Shown here one piece after another: positions 4,827 to 11,396 of a DNA stretch of 11,396 nucleotides (its first letter is position 1; the number at the start of each line of letters is the position of its first letter). The stretch lies in NCBI GenBank assembly GCA_041648735.1, contig JBAZOO010000052.1, positions 1-11,396 on the forward strand. The letters are read 5' to 3'. Source of the stretch: JBAZOO01 sp041648735. Lineage in GTDB: Bacteria > Verrucomicrobiota > Lentisphaeria > Oligosphaerales > CAITYL01. The notes under the pieces are model-generated. The model did not search any database. It saw only the letters and a list, made by a program, of their open reading frames with translations, and was not told the origin of the DNA. The position numbers and the translations under genes are program-made.

Positions 4827-7800
4827 TTATTCAGGCTTTTTCACCGCGGTCTGGTCGGCCACCAGCGTGGGCGGCATCCCCCCGGCCGGCACGCCCCAAC
4901 CCTGCTGGAGCTCCCACAGGGACTTCCCAACCACCGGCGGGGGAGGCGGGGGCTGGCTGGAGGCCCACCGCTGCGGGGCAGGCTGGCCGATCACCACCCC
5001 CTGCTGGCCGCCCAGCAGGGGCACGCCCTGCACAACCTGGGAGCCGGGGGGGATCTGGCCGGCCAGGCCGGCCGCAGCCAGGGCCACGTCCTCCGGGCTC
5101 ATGCCCGACCCCATCGTCTCCAGCCCCATGCTGAAGCTGAAGGCGCCCATCCCGATCGCCATCTCCGCCAGCCAGCAGTTGTGGACAGCAAGATCTTCCA
5201 CCACGTACGACTCATCCCCCTCCACCTGCAGGTTGAACACCTCCCCGTCGTAGTCCTCGAGGGCTACCTCCGCGAACCGCACTACCACCCCGTCCTTCTC
5301 CGGGATCGATCGGACGTTGGCTGCCTGGTCCCGCTTGCCGGCCAGCGGCTTCCCACCCCACCTGGCCAGCTCCACCGGATTCATCCCCGACCGCAACAGC
5401 CGCCGAGTATCCTGCGCGTGCAAAGTAATCTTCCAGGCGACTCCTACATTGGAAAACCGGCAGAACTCCGGGGAGAACCCTGCTTCTCGCAACGTCCAGA
5501 GCATCTGATCCCGCAACCGCTGCGAAATCGTCACCGCCTTCAAGCAATGCGCGTGCAGGCAGCCATCCCCCACCAACCAACCCCGAACCACCTGCAACCG
5601 CAACGCTAGCGGCCACCCCATCCAAGAATCAGGCATCCCCTTCGACCTACCTGCCCCCATCTGCTTGAACCAACGGGCCCCCGGTACCGTCGACATCCAA
5701 GCCGTCATCCCACGATAGCCAGCTTTCCCCCGGTATTTACCTTCGCTGCGCCCTACCCCTAGATCGTCCCCATGGAGTGCAGAAAACTTGGCGGTCCCCT
5801 GAGCGAAAAAGAAGTCCCGGATGTACGTTTCCCGCTGGTGAAGTCCAAGATGGATCTGGTGCCCACCCGTAGACCCCTCAGCCAGGTAGATCCCCACCAG
5901 AAAAGCGAAGTCTTCGTCCACCCGCAGCTTCCTGGGCACCCTGCGATCCGCCCGCCACCAGATAAAATTTTCGTCCTTCTTCCAGCAGTTACCCCCACGG
6001 GAACTCCGTCTGAAATCTACGAAATCAGCCAGATCGAATTCGACAGGTGCCGCCGGCCAACGGGGAGTAGGCATCCAACCGTAGTCCCCTGACAACTTTC
6101 TCCCCGCTCGAACCGAACGCGATTCCCGAAATTCCCAGCTGGTGGGGTCAGGCACAAGCCGGTTGGTCCTATCCCGGGTGAACGCCGGCCGCGCGGAATA
6201 GATCGGGTGCTCCGGGGTTATTCGGAACGAACTTCCACCCGATGCACGCACCCGTAGGATCGGGCCGGCATGCCTTCGCCGCTGGACGGCCAGAACCCGG
6301 CCCCAGTTCCCCCGGTGGGTCAGCACTCGTTCCCCAACCTGCACGAGCTCGATGGGCTTTTTCCCCGCCGTCGTGGTCACCAGCGCACCCGGGGCTACAC
6401 ACGCCATCGGCAGGTCGTCATGGTCGGCCAGGCTGACCACCCGCCCCTCCTGCAAGGTGAGGGCGGTCATCTCGTGCATCCACCGGTTGGTCAGCTCCAC
6501 CGACCGTTCGTCCCCTCGAGGGATCCGGTACTTCCGATTTTCGAGCAGAATCCGAATGCTGGGCACACCCTTCTCCAGCGCGTGCTTCTCCACCCCCGTG
6601 TGATGCAGCTTGATCGGCAAGTCGGTCGTGCGGATCAATTCGTCCCCGAAGATCCTCTGCGCCTGGTTGGCCTCCAGCAGCATCAACCCGGGCTGGTACA
6701 GGCGCCCCTGCTCGTTCAACAGGCTCAACTGCGCCTGGTAGGACAGCCCGCGCTCGTGCCGGATCTCCAGCAGCCACCGGTTGCCGTGGTCGTCCAGCCC
6801 GAGGGTGAAAATCACTGTGAAGTCCGCCCCGATCTCCGCGGACAGACCGAAGTCCACCCCCTGGAAGACCGAGACGATCCCCCGCTCCCGCCAGAACTGC
6901 AGGGGCAGCCCCAACCGCATGAGCGGCTGCTCCACCGGGTCGCCCACGAACAACCTGGAGGGGAACAAGCTCAGGTCGTCCGCCAACGCCTGCACCTGGA
7001 ACTCCCGGGCGAACCGGATGGGCCCGATCTCCCGGTCTCGCTTCCAGTGGAGCTGGGCCACCGTGTACCGCTCGGGGAAGAGCGCGACCTCCACCTGCTG
7101 CCCACCCGGGCCCGGGGCCAGGCGGAGCGCCGGGTACTCCCGGTAGGTATAGGCCGGGGTCTTCCGCAGCGCCCCGTACAGGTCGGTCACCGCGAACGGC
7201 GTGCCGACCACCACGATCCGCCCGCCCGGGGTCACCATGTTGCTGATCGCGCTGAAGAAATAATCGATCTGCCGCTGCCGGGTGGTCGGCGAGTAGATCG
7301 TCTCGTCGTTGATCCCGTCGTCAACCACGATGTCCTGCGGGTGGCCGCCGCGGATGCGCACGCCGAACCCTCGAGCCCGGATCCAGTAGTTGTTCGACAA
7401 CTGGAGGTTGTACCGCGACCACGCACGCTTCCGGTCCCCCGGGGGAACCAGGTACTTCAACTGCGGGTTGTTCTCCAGCTCCTGCCGCACCAGGTCCAAC
7501 TTCTCCGCCGCCTGCTCGGCCGTCGCGGACAGGATGTAGATCTGCCCGCGCCCCCCGCTGACCGGCCGGTGCTGATACGCCCTCCACAGCGGGTAAGCAA
7601 ACGACCAGTAATGACTTTTCCCGTGGTCTCGGGGGGCCAGGATGCAGATCCGCGTGTGCTGCTGGATCAGCTGCTCCCACTCCCGGTGGAAGTCCCCGAC
7701 CAGGAACCGGCCAGTCAACACCTTCTGCGCGAAGTAGATCAGGCTCAGCCGGGCCGCCCGCTCGTGCGCGCTCATCTCCGAGCCCGCCCGGTCCCCCTCC

Positions 7801-8177
7801 TGCTCGTACGCACCCACGAACTCCGACCCGCCCCTCCCGGCCGCGCCGGCCACCAGGTCCTCCCCCAGCACCTGCACCACCAGCGGGCCACCCGAGTCCA
7901 GCACCTCCGCCCTCGAGCTCGGGCTGACCCGCCGGGTCAACCCGGCTAGGATGCCCGCCAGCATGCCCGCCGGCCGGCCAGCCCGCCCAGGCGCCCCAGA
8001 GGGTGGCTCCTGCCCCGCGGGCCCCGCCTGGGCCTTCCCTGCCCGCGGAGACCTCGGTTTAGAGCTCGCGCGCCCGGAAGACCGACTGGAAGGATGGACT
8101 GCGCCCCCGGAGGGGGCGCGGTGGGTGTCCTTGGGTTGGTCCGTCGGGGTCGTCGTGGGCGGGGAACGTCGGGGCAT
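4827..8177 (-). CDS. terL: Phage terminase large subunit (packaging ATPase/nuclease) containing an intein
   Basis: The precursor is 1116 residues from ATG 8177; an in-frame TTG at 8204 is the alternative, and neither has a strong ribosome site. TerL pumps DNA into the prohead with its ATPase and cuts the concatemer with an RNase H-like nuclease. Visible motifs are Walker A APRDHGKS (181-188), Walker B DIVVDD (282-287), the coupling motif VVVGTPF (322-328), and nuclease acidic residues in GVDFGLS (Asp442), LLEANQ (Glu502) and HDD (586-588). Residues 593-1000 are an intein, leaving a spliced protein of 708 residues. About 130 residues before the ATPase are proline-, serine- and arginine-rich and look disordered, longer than usual for TerL. 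The tail after residue 1040 is proline/glutamine-rich with a run of six prolines. No clear terminase small subunit is present in the window. Confidence 0.95.
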   Translation of the reverse strand: MPRRSPPTTTPTDQPKDTHRAPSGGAVHPSSRSSGRASSKPRSPRAGKAQAGPAGQEPPSGAPGRAGRPAGMLAGILAGLTRRVSPSSRAEVLDSGGPLVVQVLGEDLVAGAAGRGGSEFVGAYEQEGDRAGSEMSAHERAARLSLIYFAQKVLTGRFLVGDFHREWEQLIQQHTRICILAPRDHGKSHYWSFAYPLWRAYQHRPVSGGRGQIYILSATAEQAAEKLDLVRQELENNPQLKYLVPPGDRKRAWSRYNLQLSNNYWIRARGFGVRIRGGHPQDIVVDDGINDETIYSPTTRQRQIDYFFSAISNMVTPGGRIVVVGTPFAVTDLYGALRKTPAYTYREYPALRLAPGPGGQQVEVALFPERYTVAQLHWKRDREIGPIRFAREFQVQALADDLSLFPSRLFVGDPVEQPLMRLGLPLQFWRERGIVSVFQGVDFGLSAEIGADFTVIFTLGLDDHGNRWLLEIRHERGLSYQAQLSLLNEQGRLYQPGLMLLEANQAQRIFGDELIRTTDLPIKLHHTGVEKHALEKGVPSIRILLENRKYRIPRGDERSVELTNRWMHEMTALTLQEGRVVSLADHDDLPMACVAPGALVTTTAGKKPIELVQVGERVLTHRGNWGRVLAVQRRRHAGPILRVRASGGSSFRITPEHPIYSARPAFTRDRTNRLVPDPTSWEFRESRSVRAGRKLSGDYGWMPTPRWPAAPVEFDLADFVDFRRSSRGGNCWKKDENFIWWRADRRVPRKLRVDEDFAFLVGIYLAEGSTGGHQIHLGLHQRETYIRDFFFAQGTAKFSALHGDDLGVGRSEGKYRGKAGYRGMTAWMSTVPGARWFKQMGAGRSKGMPDSWMGWPLALRLQVVRGWLVGDGCLHAHCLKAVTISQRLRDQMLWTLREAGFSPEFCRFSNVGVAWKITLHAQDTRRLLRSGMNPVELARWGGKPLAGKRDQAANVRSIPEKDGVVVRFAEVALEDYDGEVFNLQVEGDESYVVEDLAVHNCWLAEMAIGMGAFSFSMGLETMGSGMSPEDVALAAAGLAGQIPPGSQVVQGVPLLGGQQGVVIGQPAPQRWASSQPPPPPPVVGKSLWELQQGWGVPAGGMPPTLVADQTAVKKPE
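5178..6401 (-). mobile_element. Intein with LAGLIDADG homing endonuclease inside TerL
   Basis: The insert is 408 residues, Cys593 to Asn1000 of the precursor, followed by Cys1001 as the first C-extein residue. Splicing motifs are complete: block A begins CVAPGALVTTTAGKKPIELV; block B has TPEH (654-657); the C-terminal blocks read VFNLQVEGDESYVVEDLAVHN, with the His-Asn pair before Cys. The two endonuclease motifs are LVGIYLAEG (760-768) and VVRGWLVGDG (863-872), about 100 residues apart, as in a single-chain two-motif LAGLIDADG enzyme; each keeps its acidic residue. Removing the insert joins HDDLPMA to CWLAEMAIGMG, a normal TerL continuation. Base composition of the endonuclease part (about 5600-6150) is visibly lower in G+C than the flanking exteins, consistent with later arrival. 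Both splicing and DNA cutting look intact. Confidence 0.95.
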
Positions 8178-8429
8178 GACCGGAAGGTACCCCACCTGCG
8201 GCAAGATGTCCAGGGCTCCCCCGCCGCCAGGTGTTGGAGCGTCCCTTGTCTAGGATAGCCCGGCACGGCCACGCGCGGGCGCGTGCGCGAGGGCTTCGAG
8301 GGGGGAGCTGCCAGCCCCCGCCCCCTCCTAATTCCCCTTTTCCTAGTCCTGATATCCGCACATCATACCTCAGAAATCTGAGGGGCATCCTACGCGAACG
8401 TGGGAAACCTCCTAACCCCCCGCGCCCGA
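8178..8429. other. Gene-free leader upstream of terL
   Basis: No convincing gene is seen here. Frames on both strands are short, overlap each other and lack ribosome sites. The stretch holds a candidate promoter with a palindrome (8362-8390) and a purine-rich run on the minus strand (AGGAAAAGGGGAATTAGGAG and the G-run after it, around 8325-8347). The minus-strand transcript would have a leader of roughly 170 bases or more before the terL start, possibly with regulatory structure. Confidence 0.5.
8362..8390 (-). promoter_or_regulatory. Candidate promoter/operator upstream of terL
   Basis: A perfect inverted repeat CCTCAG-AAAT-CTGAGG at 8368-8383 directly abuts TATGAT on the minus strand (8367-8362), a good -10 box. 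The hexamer at the -35 position (GGATGC) does not match consensus, so the promoter would need an activator, or the palindrome itself is the bound site. It sits about 185 bases before the terL ATG and next to the GG-periodic tract. Confidence 0.35.
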
Positions 8430-9008
8430 CCGCGGCTCACCCAAACATTCCGATGCATGCCACAGCTGCCGTTCCGATCCCGAACGTACCTTGCCCAACC
8501 AGTTCCCACCTCACCTGCCCAGCCACAACCTACCACCCTAGCCGCATCTGCCTCACCCAAACACGCCATCCATACCCGGCCTGGACTGCCAGCCCATGCC
8601 CTACCCGGGCTCACCACGCCTCATCTGCCCTGCTCACCACCCCTCACCAATCCCGACCTAAGCTAACCCGGGCTGCCTTTCCATGTCCGTCCAGTCCTTT
8701 TCCCACCGTTCCCGGTGCTACCGGCCGCGGTCAACCGCATCTCCCGGAGCAATCCCGGCCACGCCAGACCCGTCCTTGTCTGCCAGGCCGATCAGCACCA
8801 TGCCCAGCCTTACCACACCTCACCGGTGCTGCCGAACCATGGGAAACCCGTCCCGGCCCATCCTAGCCTCAACTGCCACGCCCTCCCCGCCTTCCAGATC
8901 CATCCAGATCTGCCTTCCAGCCCACGCCCAGCCGCTGCTAGCCCACCTAGCCGTGGCTGCCAAACCTGTTCTTGACCCGCCCAACCTGGCCGTGCCACGG
9001 CACCCGAC
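8430..9008 (-). repeat. GG-periodic degenerate repeat tract, about 580 bases
   Basis: On the minus strand the dinucleotide GG recurs mostly every 4-6 bases throughout, separated by variable two- to four-base spacers, giving words such as GGCATGG, GGCTAGG, GGTGAGG and GGACGGG. Gaps of about nine to ten, as if one unit lost its GG, occur at intervals. No exact long repeat is present, so it is neither a CRISPR array nor a simple satellite. The plus strand is correspondingly C-rich and poor in stops, which creates long meaningless open frames there. It begins at the stop of the preceding gene and ends just before the terL leader. It could be a packaging or replication site, a G-quadruplex-forming region or a structured RNA. 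The pattern itself is directly visible; the function is unknown. Confidence 0.7.
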
Positions 9009-9011
9009 TAC

Positions 9012-9638
9012 TCACGCCCGCTGGAAGCGCCCCCAGCCGAGGGCGCTCGAGCGCTCGGGACGGCCCTCGCAGATGCCCACCCCCCAGCCCGCCTGGTCGA
9101 CGAGGGCCAGTAGCTGCTCCCGGCTCACCAACCTGGGGTTGAACTCAATGCGCACCCGCAGCTGCCAGTCCGCGTACTCCGGCCGGTAGCGCAGGTCGCG
9201 CGTATTCATCCCGATGGTCACCGCATCCTCGCGCATGACCGACTGCGCGGGATCTCCCTTCGAGGTCTCGATCGGGATGAACATGCCGCCCGGGCAGGTC
9301 ACCGGGTCGACGAACAGGGACTGCCGAAGGGCCACCTTCGTCAAGTCGGAGAAGGCGGTGGCCGCGGTGATCAGCGCCTTCTTGATGGCCGTTACGGGCG
9401 CGCACTCCCGTCCCTGCCCGTCCACGTAGCGAGCGGCCAGGTATTCCTCCTGCGGGTTGCGCGCACCCTTCGCCGCCTTCGGCTTCTTCTGCTGCTTCCC
9501 CCGGATCTCCTCCTTCGCCTTCTCCCCGAAGTTGTGGATCACCAGCGGGCTGCCCGGGCGCCCCCTGAGCGTGAGCTCCACGCTCTCCGGCCGGAACTCC
9601 ACGTTCGCCACCTGCTCGGCCTGCTTCTTCGGCGTCAT
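9012..9638 (-). CDS. Conserved phage protein of unknown function
   Basis: A 208-residue soluble protein from ATG 9638, with GGAAGGAG six bases upstream. Order of features: a short strand-rich N-terminus (VELTLRGRPGSPLVIHNF), a lysine-rich linker (about 40-62) with KQQKKPKAAKGAR, then PQEEYLAARYVDGQGRECAPVTAIKKALITAAT, MREDAVTIGMNTRDLRYRPE, and a C-terminal segment ending AGWGVGICEGRPERSSALGWGRF. This order matches from memory a protein common in tailed phage genomes, usually named hypothetical, whose C-terminal motif is close to GIGEWRPE...G.F; here the Trp of that motif is replaced (GICEGRPE). The fold and role are not established to my knowledge. It stands alone between a terminator and the repeat tract, so it probably has its own promoter. 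Confidence 0.85.
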   Translation of the reverse strand: MTPKKQAEQVANVEFRPESVELTLRGRPGSPLVIHNFGEKAKEEIRGKQQKKPKAAKGARNPQEEYLAARYVDGQGRECAPVTAIKKALITAATAFSDLTKVALRQSLFVDPVTCPGGMFIPIETSKGDPAQSVMREDAVTIGMNTRDLRYRPEYADWQLRVRIEFNPRLVSREQLLALVDQAGWGVGICEGRPERSSALGWGRFQRA

Positions 9639-9748
9639 CTTCGGCTCCTTCCCCAGCGGACTAGGTGCCCAAGGTAAATTCCCCGGGCCTTCGGCGCCGC
9701 CGGGCTCTCATCCTGGTATAACGCACGGAACGCAGGAGGTGCTGAGAA
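9639..9748 (-). other. Intergenic region with possible weak promoter
   Basis: After the terminator, transcription of the next gene needs a new start. TATACC (9720-9715 on the minus strand) could be a -10 box, but no good -35 box lies at the right distance. A short A/T patch (AATTTACC, about 9674-9681) is the only other candidate. No gene is seen. Confidence 0.25.
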
Positions 9749-9788
9749 GGGAAAGGGGCGGGCCCGCCGGTTGGGAGGGCCCGCCCCT
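9749..9788 (-). terminator. Intrinsic terminator of the right-hand operon
   Basis: A perfect 11-pair G+C stem, GGGGCGGGCCC (9755-9765) with its complement at 9777-9787, extends by one A-T pair to 9754-9788 and has an 11-base loop. On the minus strand it is followed by TTTCCCTT, a modest T-rich tail. It lies 30 bases after the stop of the 68-residue gene. On the plus strand no T-run follows, so it acts leftward. Confidence 0.75.
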
Positions 9789-9817
9789 CGAGGGAGCGCG
9801 CGCACGCGCTCGTGCGG

Positions 9818-10024
9818 CTAGTGGACGAGCTTCCAGCGGGTGAGCAGGGTGTGCAGCTGGCTCCACCTGGGCTTCCGCTGGAGCCCGAGGGTGGCGAGCA
9901 GGACCTCGCCCATGGCCAGGTTGACCTTCTCCACCCGCACCTGCCGGCCGTTCTCCCGCGGGTCCCTCGACATGTAGATCTGGCCCTTCTTCACCACCGC
10001 CAGCTTCTTCGTCTTCTTGATCAT
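9818..10024 (-). CDS. Small basic phage protein
   Basis: A 68-residue protein from ATG 10024 with GGAGGGAG upstream. It begins MIKKTKKLAVVKKGQIYMSR and continues DPRENGRQVRVEKV, followed by a basic helical end (RKPRWSQLHTLLTRWKLVH). The pattern GQ.Y...DPR..GR.VRV resembles a family of short beta-barrel-like phage proteins, which I recall as DUF6354; the usual second half of that family is less clear here. Strong positive charge suggests nucleic-acid contact. It is the last gene before the terminator. Confidence 0.7.
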   Translation of the reverse strand: MIKKTKKLAVVKKGQIYMSRDPRENGRQVRVEKVNLAMGEVLLATLGLQRKPRWSQLHTLLTRWKLVH

Positions 10025-10088
10025 CGTCGTCTCCCTCCAGAATGGGGGTCGCCTCCTGAGCGCTCCCCGGTGGTTGCCGTCCGTTCCC

Positions 10089-10445
10089 CTACCTGAGCCC
10101 GGTCGAGATGTGGGCCTGGGCGACCGCCAGGCACCGGGCGGTCTTCATCGGCAGGTTGACCGCGCCGGCCAAGACATTCCCCTGCATGTCCTGCCCGGGC
10201 TCCATCGCGTTCCCGATCGCCTCCTGCGCGGCCAGCAGGCAGGCGCGCTGGTGCAGGACGAGATCCCGGAGCTCCCGTTCGGTCAGCCGGAAGAGGGGAA
10301 CGCACTCCACCCGGCGGCGGACCATCACGGTATACCCGGAGGCCAACCTGCTCACCTCCATCTCCGCCCGGCCCCGGCGCTTCCTGCCCCTCTTCTTCCT
10401 GGGGAGGGTCACCGCCATCTGCTTCACCTGCTTCGCTCTCGCCAT
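10089..10445 (-). CDS. Basic protein of unknown function
   Basis: A 118-residue protein from ATG 10445 with GAGGAGG nine bases upstream, starting four bases after the previous stop. The first 27 residues are very basic (PRKKRGRKRRGR), typical of nucleic-acid binding or of a flexible tail. Residues 28-50 form strands (AEMEVSRLASGYTVMVRRRV). The rest is helical (FRLTERELRDLVLHQRACLLAAQEAIGN and LPMKTARCLAVAQAHI). No known family is recognised. A role in binding DNA or RNA is a reasonable guess from charge alone. Confidence 0.75.
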   Translation of the reverse strand: MARAKQVKQMAVTLPRKKRGRKRRGRAEMEVSRLASGYTVMVRRRVECVPLFRLTERELRDLVLHQRACLLAAQEAIGNAMEPGQDMQGNVLAGAVNLPMKTARCLAVAQAHISTGLR

Positions 10446-10449
10446 CTTT

Positions 10450-10788
10450 CTACGCCTCCTCTCCCCCGCGCAGGGGGTTCACCACGGAAACGATATTCCC
10501 CGCTCGAATGTTGCGCCGAACCCGCAGCGTGCACGTCCGAACTTGCAGCAGGTCATCCTCCGCCGGTAGCCGTGCAACCTCCCGGAAAGCCTCCTGGGGG
10601 GAGAGCAGCTCGAGCGCCCGAGACAGCCCGGTGTCCAGCACGACCTTCATCAACGGGCCGAACTCCTTGACCCAGGGCTCATACAGGTCTTCCGGGAGCA
10701 GGACGATCTCCGGCAGATGGCCGGTCGCCTCCCAGCACTTCCGGCAGGCGTTCACCACCCGGCCCGTCAGTTTCTTCAGGTCGACCAT
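10450..10788 (-). CDS. Small protein of unknown function
   Basis: A 112-residue protein. The start at ATG 10788 is chosen because it overlaps the preceding stop by one base (TGATG) and has GGGGAG upstream; the longer frame to 10902 would lie inside the previous gene. It opens MVDLKKLTGRVVNACRKCWEATGHLPEIVLLPEDLY with an alternation of helix and strand, then a helical middle (MKVVLDTGLSRALELLSPQEAFREVARL), and ends in a basic strand-rich segment (CTLRVRRNIRAGNIVSVVNPL). There is no signal peptide. I recognise no family. Confidence 0.75.
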   Translation of the reverse strand: MVDLKKLTGRVVNACRKCWEATGHLPEIVLLPEDLYEPWVKEFGPLMKVVLDTGLSRALELLSPQEAFREVARLPAEDDLLQVRTCTLRVRRNIRAGNIVSVVNPLRGGEEA

Positions 10789-11312
10789 CACCCGGAGCTC
10801 CCCGGCAGGCCCACGGTCGCGCGGAGGAAGCGCTCGACCGCCTGGGCAGCCCGCCGGTACGGATCCCCGTAGACGAACGACCAGCCCATCTCCCGGAACC
10901 ATTCGTCCAGCTCCCGTACGTGCTCCGACATCTCCTGGAGGGCGCCCTCATCCAGCCGGTGCTGCACCTGCAGCCGGTCGATCTCCTCCGCCGCCGTCCG
11001 CGCCTGCTCCACCAGCGTGTCCTTGTAGCCGGCCGCGGGGATCAGCACACGGTAGGCATCCGACATCTGGTTTCCCAGCTCGGGCCGGCGCATAGGTCTG
11101 ACCGCGCACCACGTCCAGGCAAGCTCCTGCGAGCGCGCGCTCGGGATCCTACGCCCGCTCTGCACGTGCGCCCCCAACCTCAGCCAGTAGGAGGGGTACC
11201 AGCCCGCCCTGGAAGCCAGCGCCGGCCAGTCGTTCGGAACAGGCTGCGGATCCTCCTGCGCCGGCGGCACGCCCGGCCGGTCGATCCTGTTTTCAACATG
11301 GGGGTCACCCAC
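10788..11312 (-). CDS. Coiled-coil protein of unknown function
   Basis: A 174-residue protein starting at GTG 11312, inside an 8-base overlap with the upstream gene's end; GAGGGCGAG lies just ahead. An internal ATG at 11066 (MSDAYRVLIPAAGYKD) is a possible alternative with a weaker ribosome site; codon use is GC3-rich on both sides of it, so the longer form is kept. Residues 1-82 are rich in Pro, Trp and Arg and unrecognised. Residues 95-150 form a likely coiled coil or helical hairpin (KDTLVEQARTAAEEIDRLQV, then EGALQEMSEHVRELDEWFREM). The C-terminus is helical (DPYRRAAQAVERFLRATVGL). A structural or oligomerising role is possible. Confidence 0.7.
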   Translation of the reverse strand: MGDPHVENRIDRPGVPPAQEDPQPVPNDWPALASRAGWYPSYWLRLGAHVQSGRRIPSARSQELAWTWCAVRPMRRPELGNQMSDAYRVLIPAAGYKDTLVEQARTAAEEIDRLQVQHRLDEGALQEMSEHVRELDEWFREMGWSFVYGDPYRRAAQAVERFLRATVGLPGSSG

Positions 11313-11396
11313 CCTTCTCGCCCTCAGTCAGCAGAAACACATGCCGCGCGAATTCCCCACTCCCCGCCGTCCCAACGAAGCTGGCCTTCTCATCCC
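11305..11396 (-). CDS. C-terminal end of a gene cut by the right window edge
   Basis: The last 29 residues of an open frame (ending EFARHVFLLTEGEKGG) with a TGA stop at 11307-11305. Codon use matches the neighbours, and the stop overlaps the next GTG start by 8 bases, as in coupled phage genes. Too little is visible to name it. Confidence 0.6.
   Translation of the reverse strand, partial: DEKASFVGTAGSGEFARHVFLLTEGEKGG

Noticed and set aside
6270..7949. Plus-strand open frame of 559 residues opposite terL
   Set aside because: It is a mirror frame of the high-GC terL coding sequence; terL motifs on the minus strand are unambiguous.
8231..8330. tRNA or other small structured RNA in the terL leader
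   Set aside because: G+C-rich inverted segments such as GCGCGGGCGCGTGCGCG are present, but no cloverleaf, anticodon arm or T-loop sequence could be found.
8178..8388. Minus-strand frames of about 108 residues starting at 8272 and 8388
   Set aside because: They are out of frame with terL, overlap its 5' part, have no good ribosome site and give low-complexity Arg/Pro-rich translations.
8430..9008. CRISPR array
   Set aside because: No exact repeat of 20 or more bases with unique spacers exists; the similarity is limited to GG spacing.
8231..9189. Long plus-strand open frames (8231-8866, 8400-8666, 8683-9189) in the gene-poor region
   Set aside because: They have low-complexity Pro/Thr/Ser/Arg translations, overlap one another, lack ribosome sites and follow from the C-rich strand of the GG tract, where stops are rare. 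The last also runs antisense into a well-supported gene.

Overview
The window is a block of a tailed double-stranded DNA phage or prophage (Caudoviricetes type). The only gene whose function is certain is a terminase large subunit, TerL. It sits among many short, tightly packed genes that all read on the minus strand, with ATGA, GTGA or TGATG stop/start overlaps and good Shine-Dalgarno sequences. Base composition is about two-thirds G+C, third codon positions are mostly G or C, and one promoter is close to the sigma-70 consensus. The host is therefore a high-GC bacterium, but nothing here identifies its genus, and no integrase, tRNA or host gene is visible.

Reading in the direction of transcription (high to low coordinates), four regions can be separated. 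(1) 11396-9750: the end of one gene, then four small unrecognised genes in an operon closed by a strong GC hairpin with a T-rich tail. (2) 9638-9012: a conserved phage protein of unknown function. It is followed by about 830 bases without a convincing gene (8178-9011), most of it a degenerate repeat in which GG recurs every 4-6 bases on the minus strand. A palindrome and a TATGAT box lie at its promoter-proximal end before terL. (3) 8177-4827: terL, interrupted by a 408-residue intein with a two-motif LAGLIDADG endonuclease, inserted five residues after the HDD motif of the nuclease site. (4) 4794-1: a TTGACA-17-TATTCT promoter starts an operon of small Cys-rich (zinc-finger-like) proteins, a 164-residue unknown, a protein with a MazG-like pyrophosphohydrolase domain, a lipoprotein, a helix-turn-helix protein of transposase ancestry, two more small proteins, and a large multidomain protein running off the left edge.

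Together the parts suggest DNA packaging (TerL, and possibly the repeat tract as a DNA or RNA signal) next to an accessory operon with nucleotide-pool, regulatory and envelope functions. Most genes here have no function that can be read from sequence alone. The main points of interest are the intein in the TerL nuclease domain, the GG-periodic tract upstream of terL, the substituted acidic residue in the MazG-like domain, and a possible internal start in the large left-edge gene.
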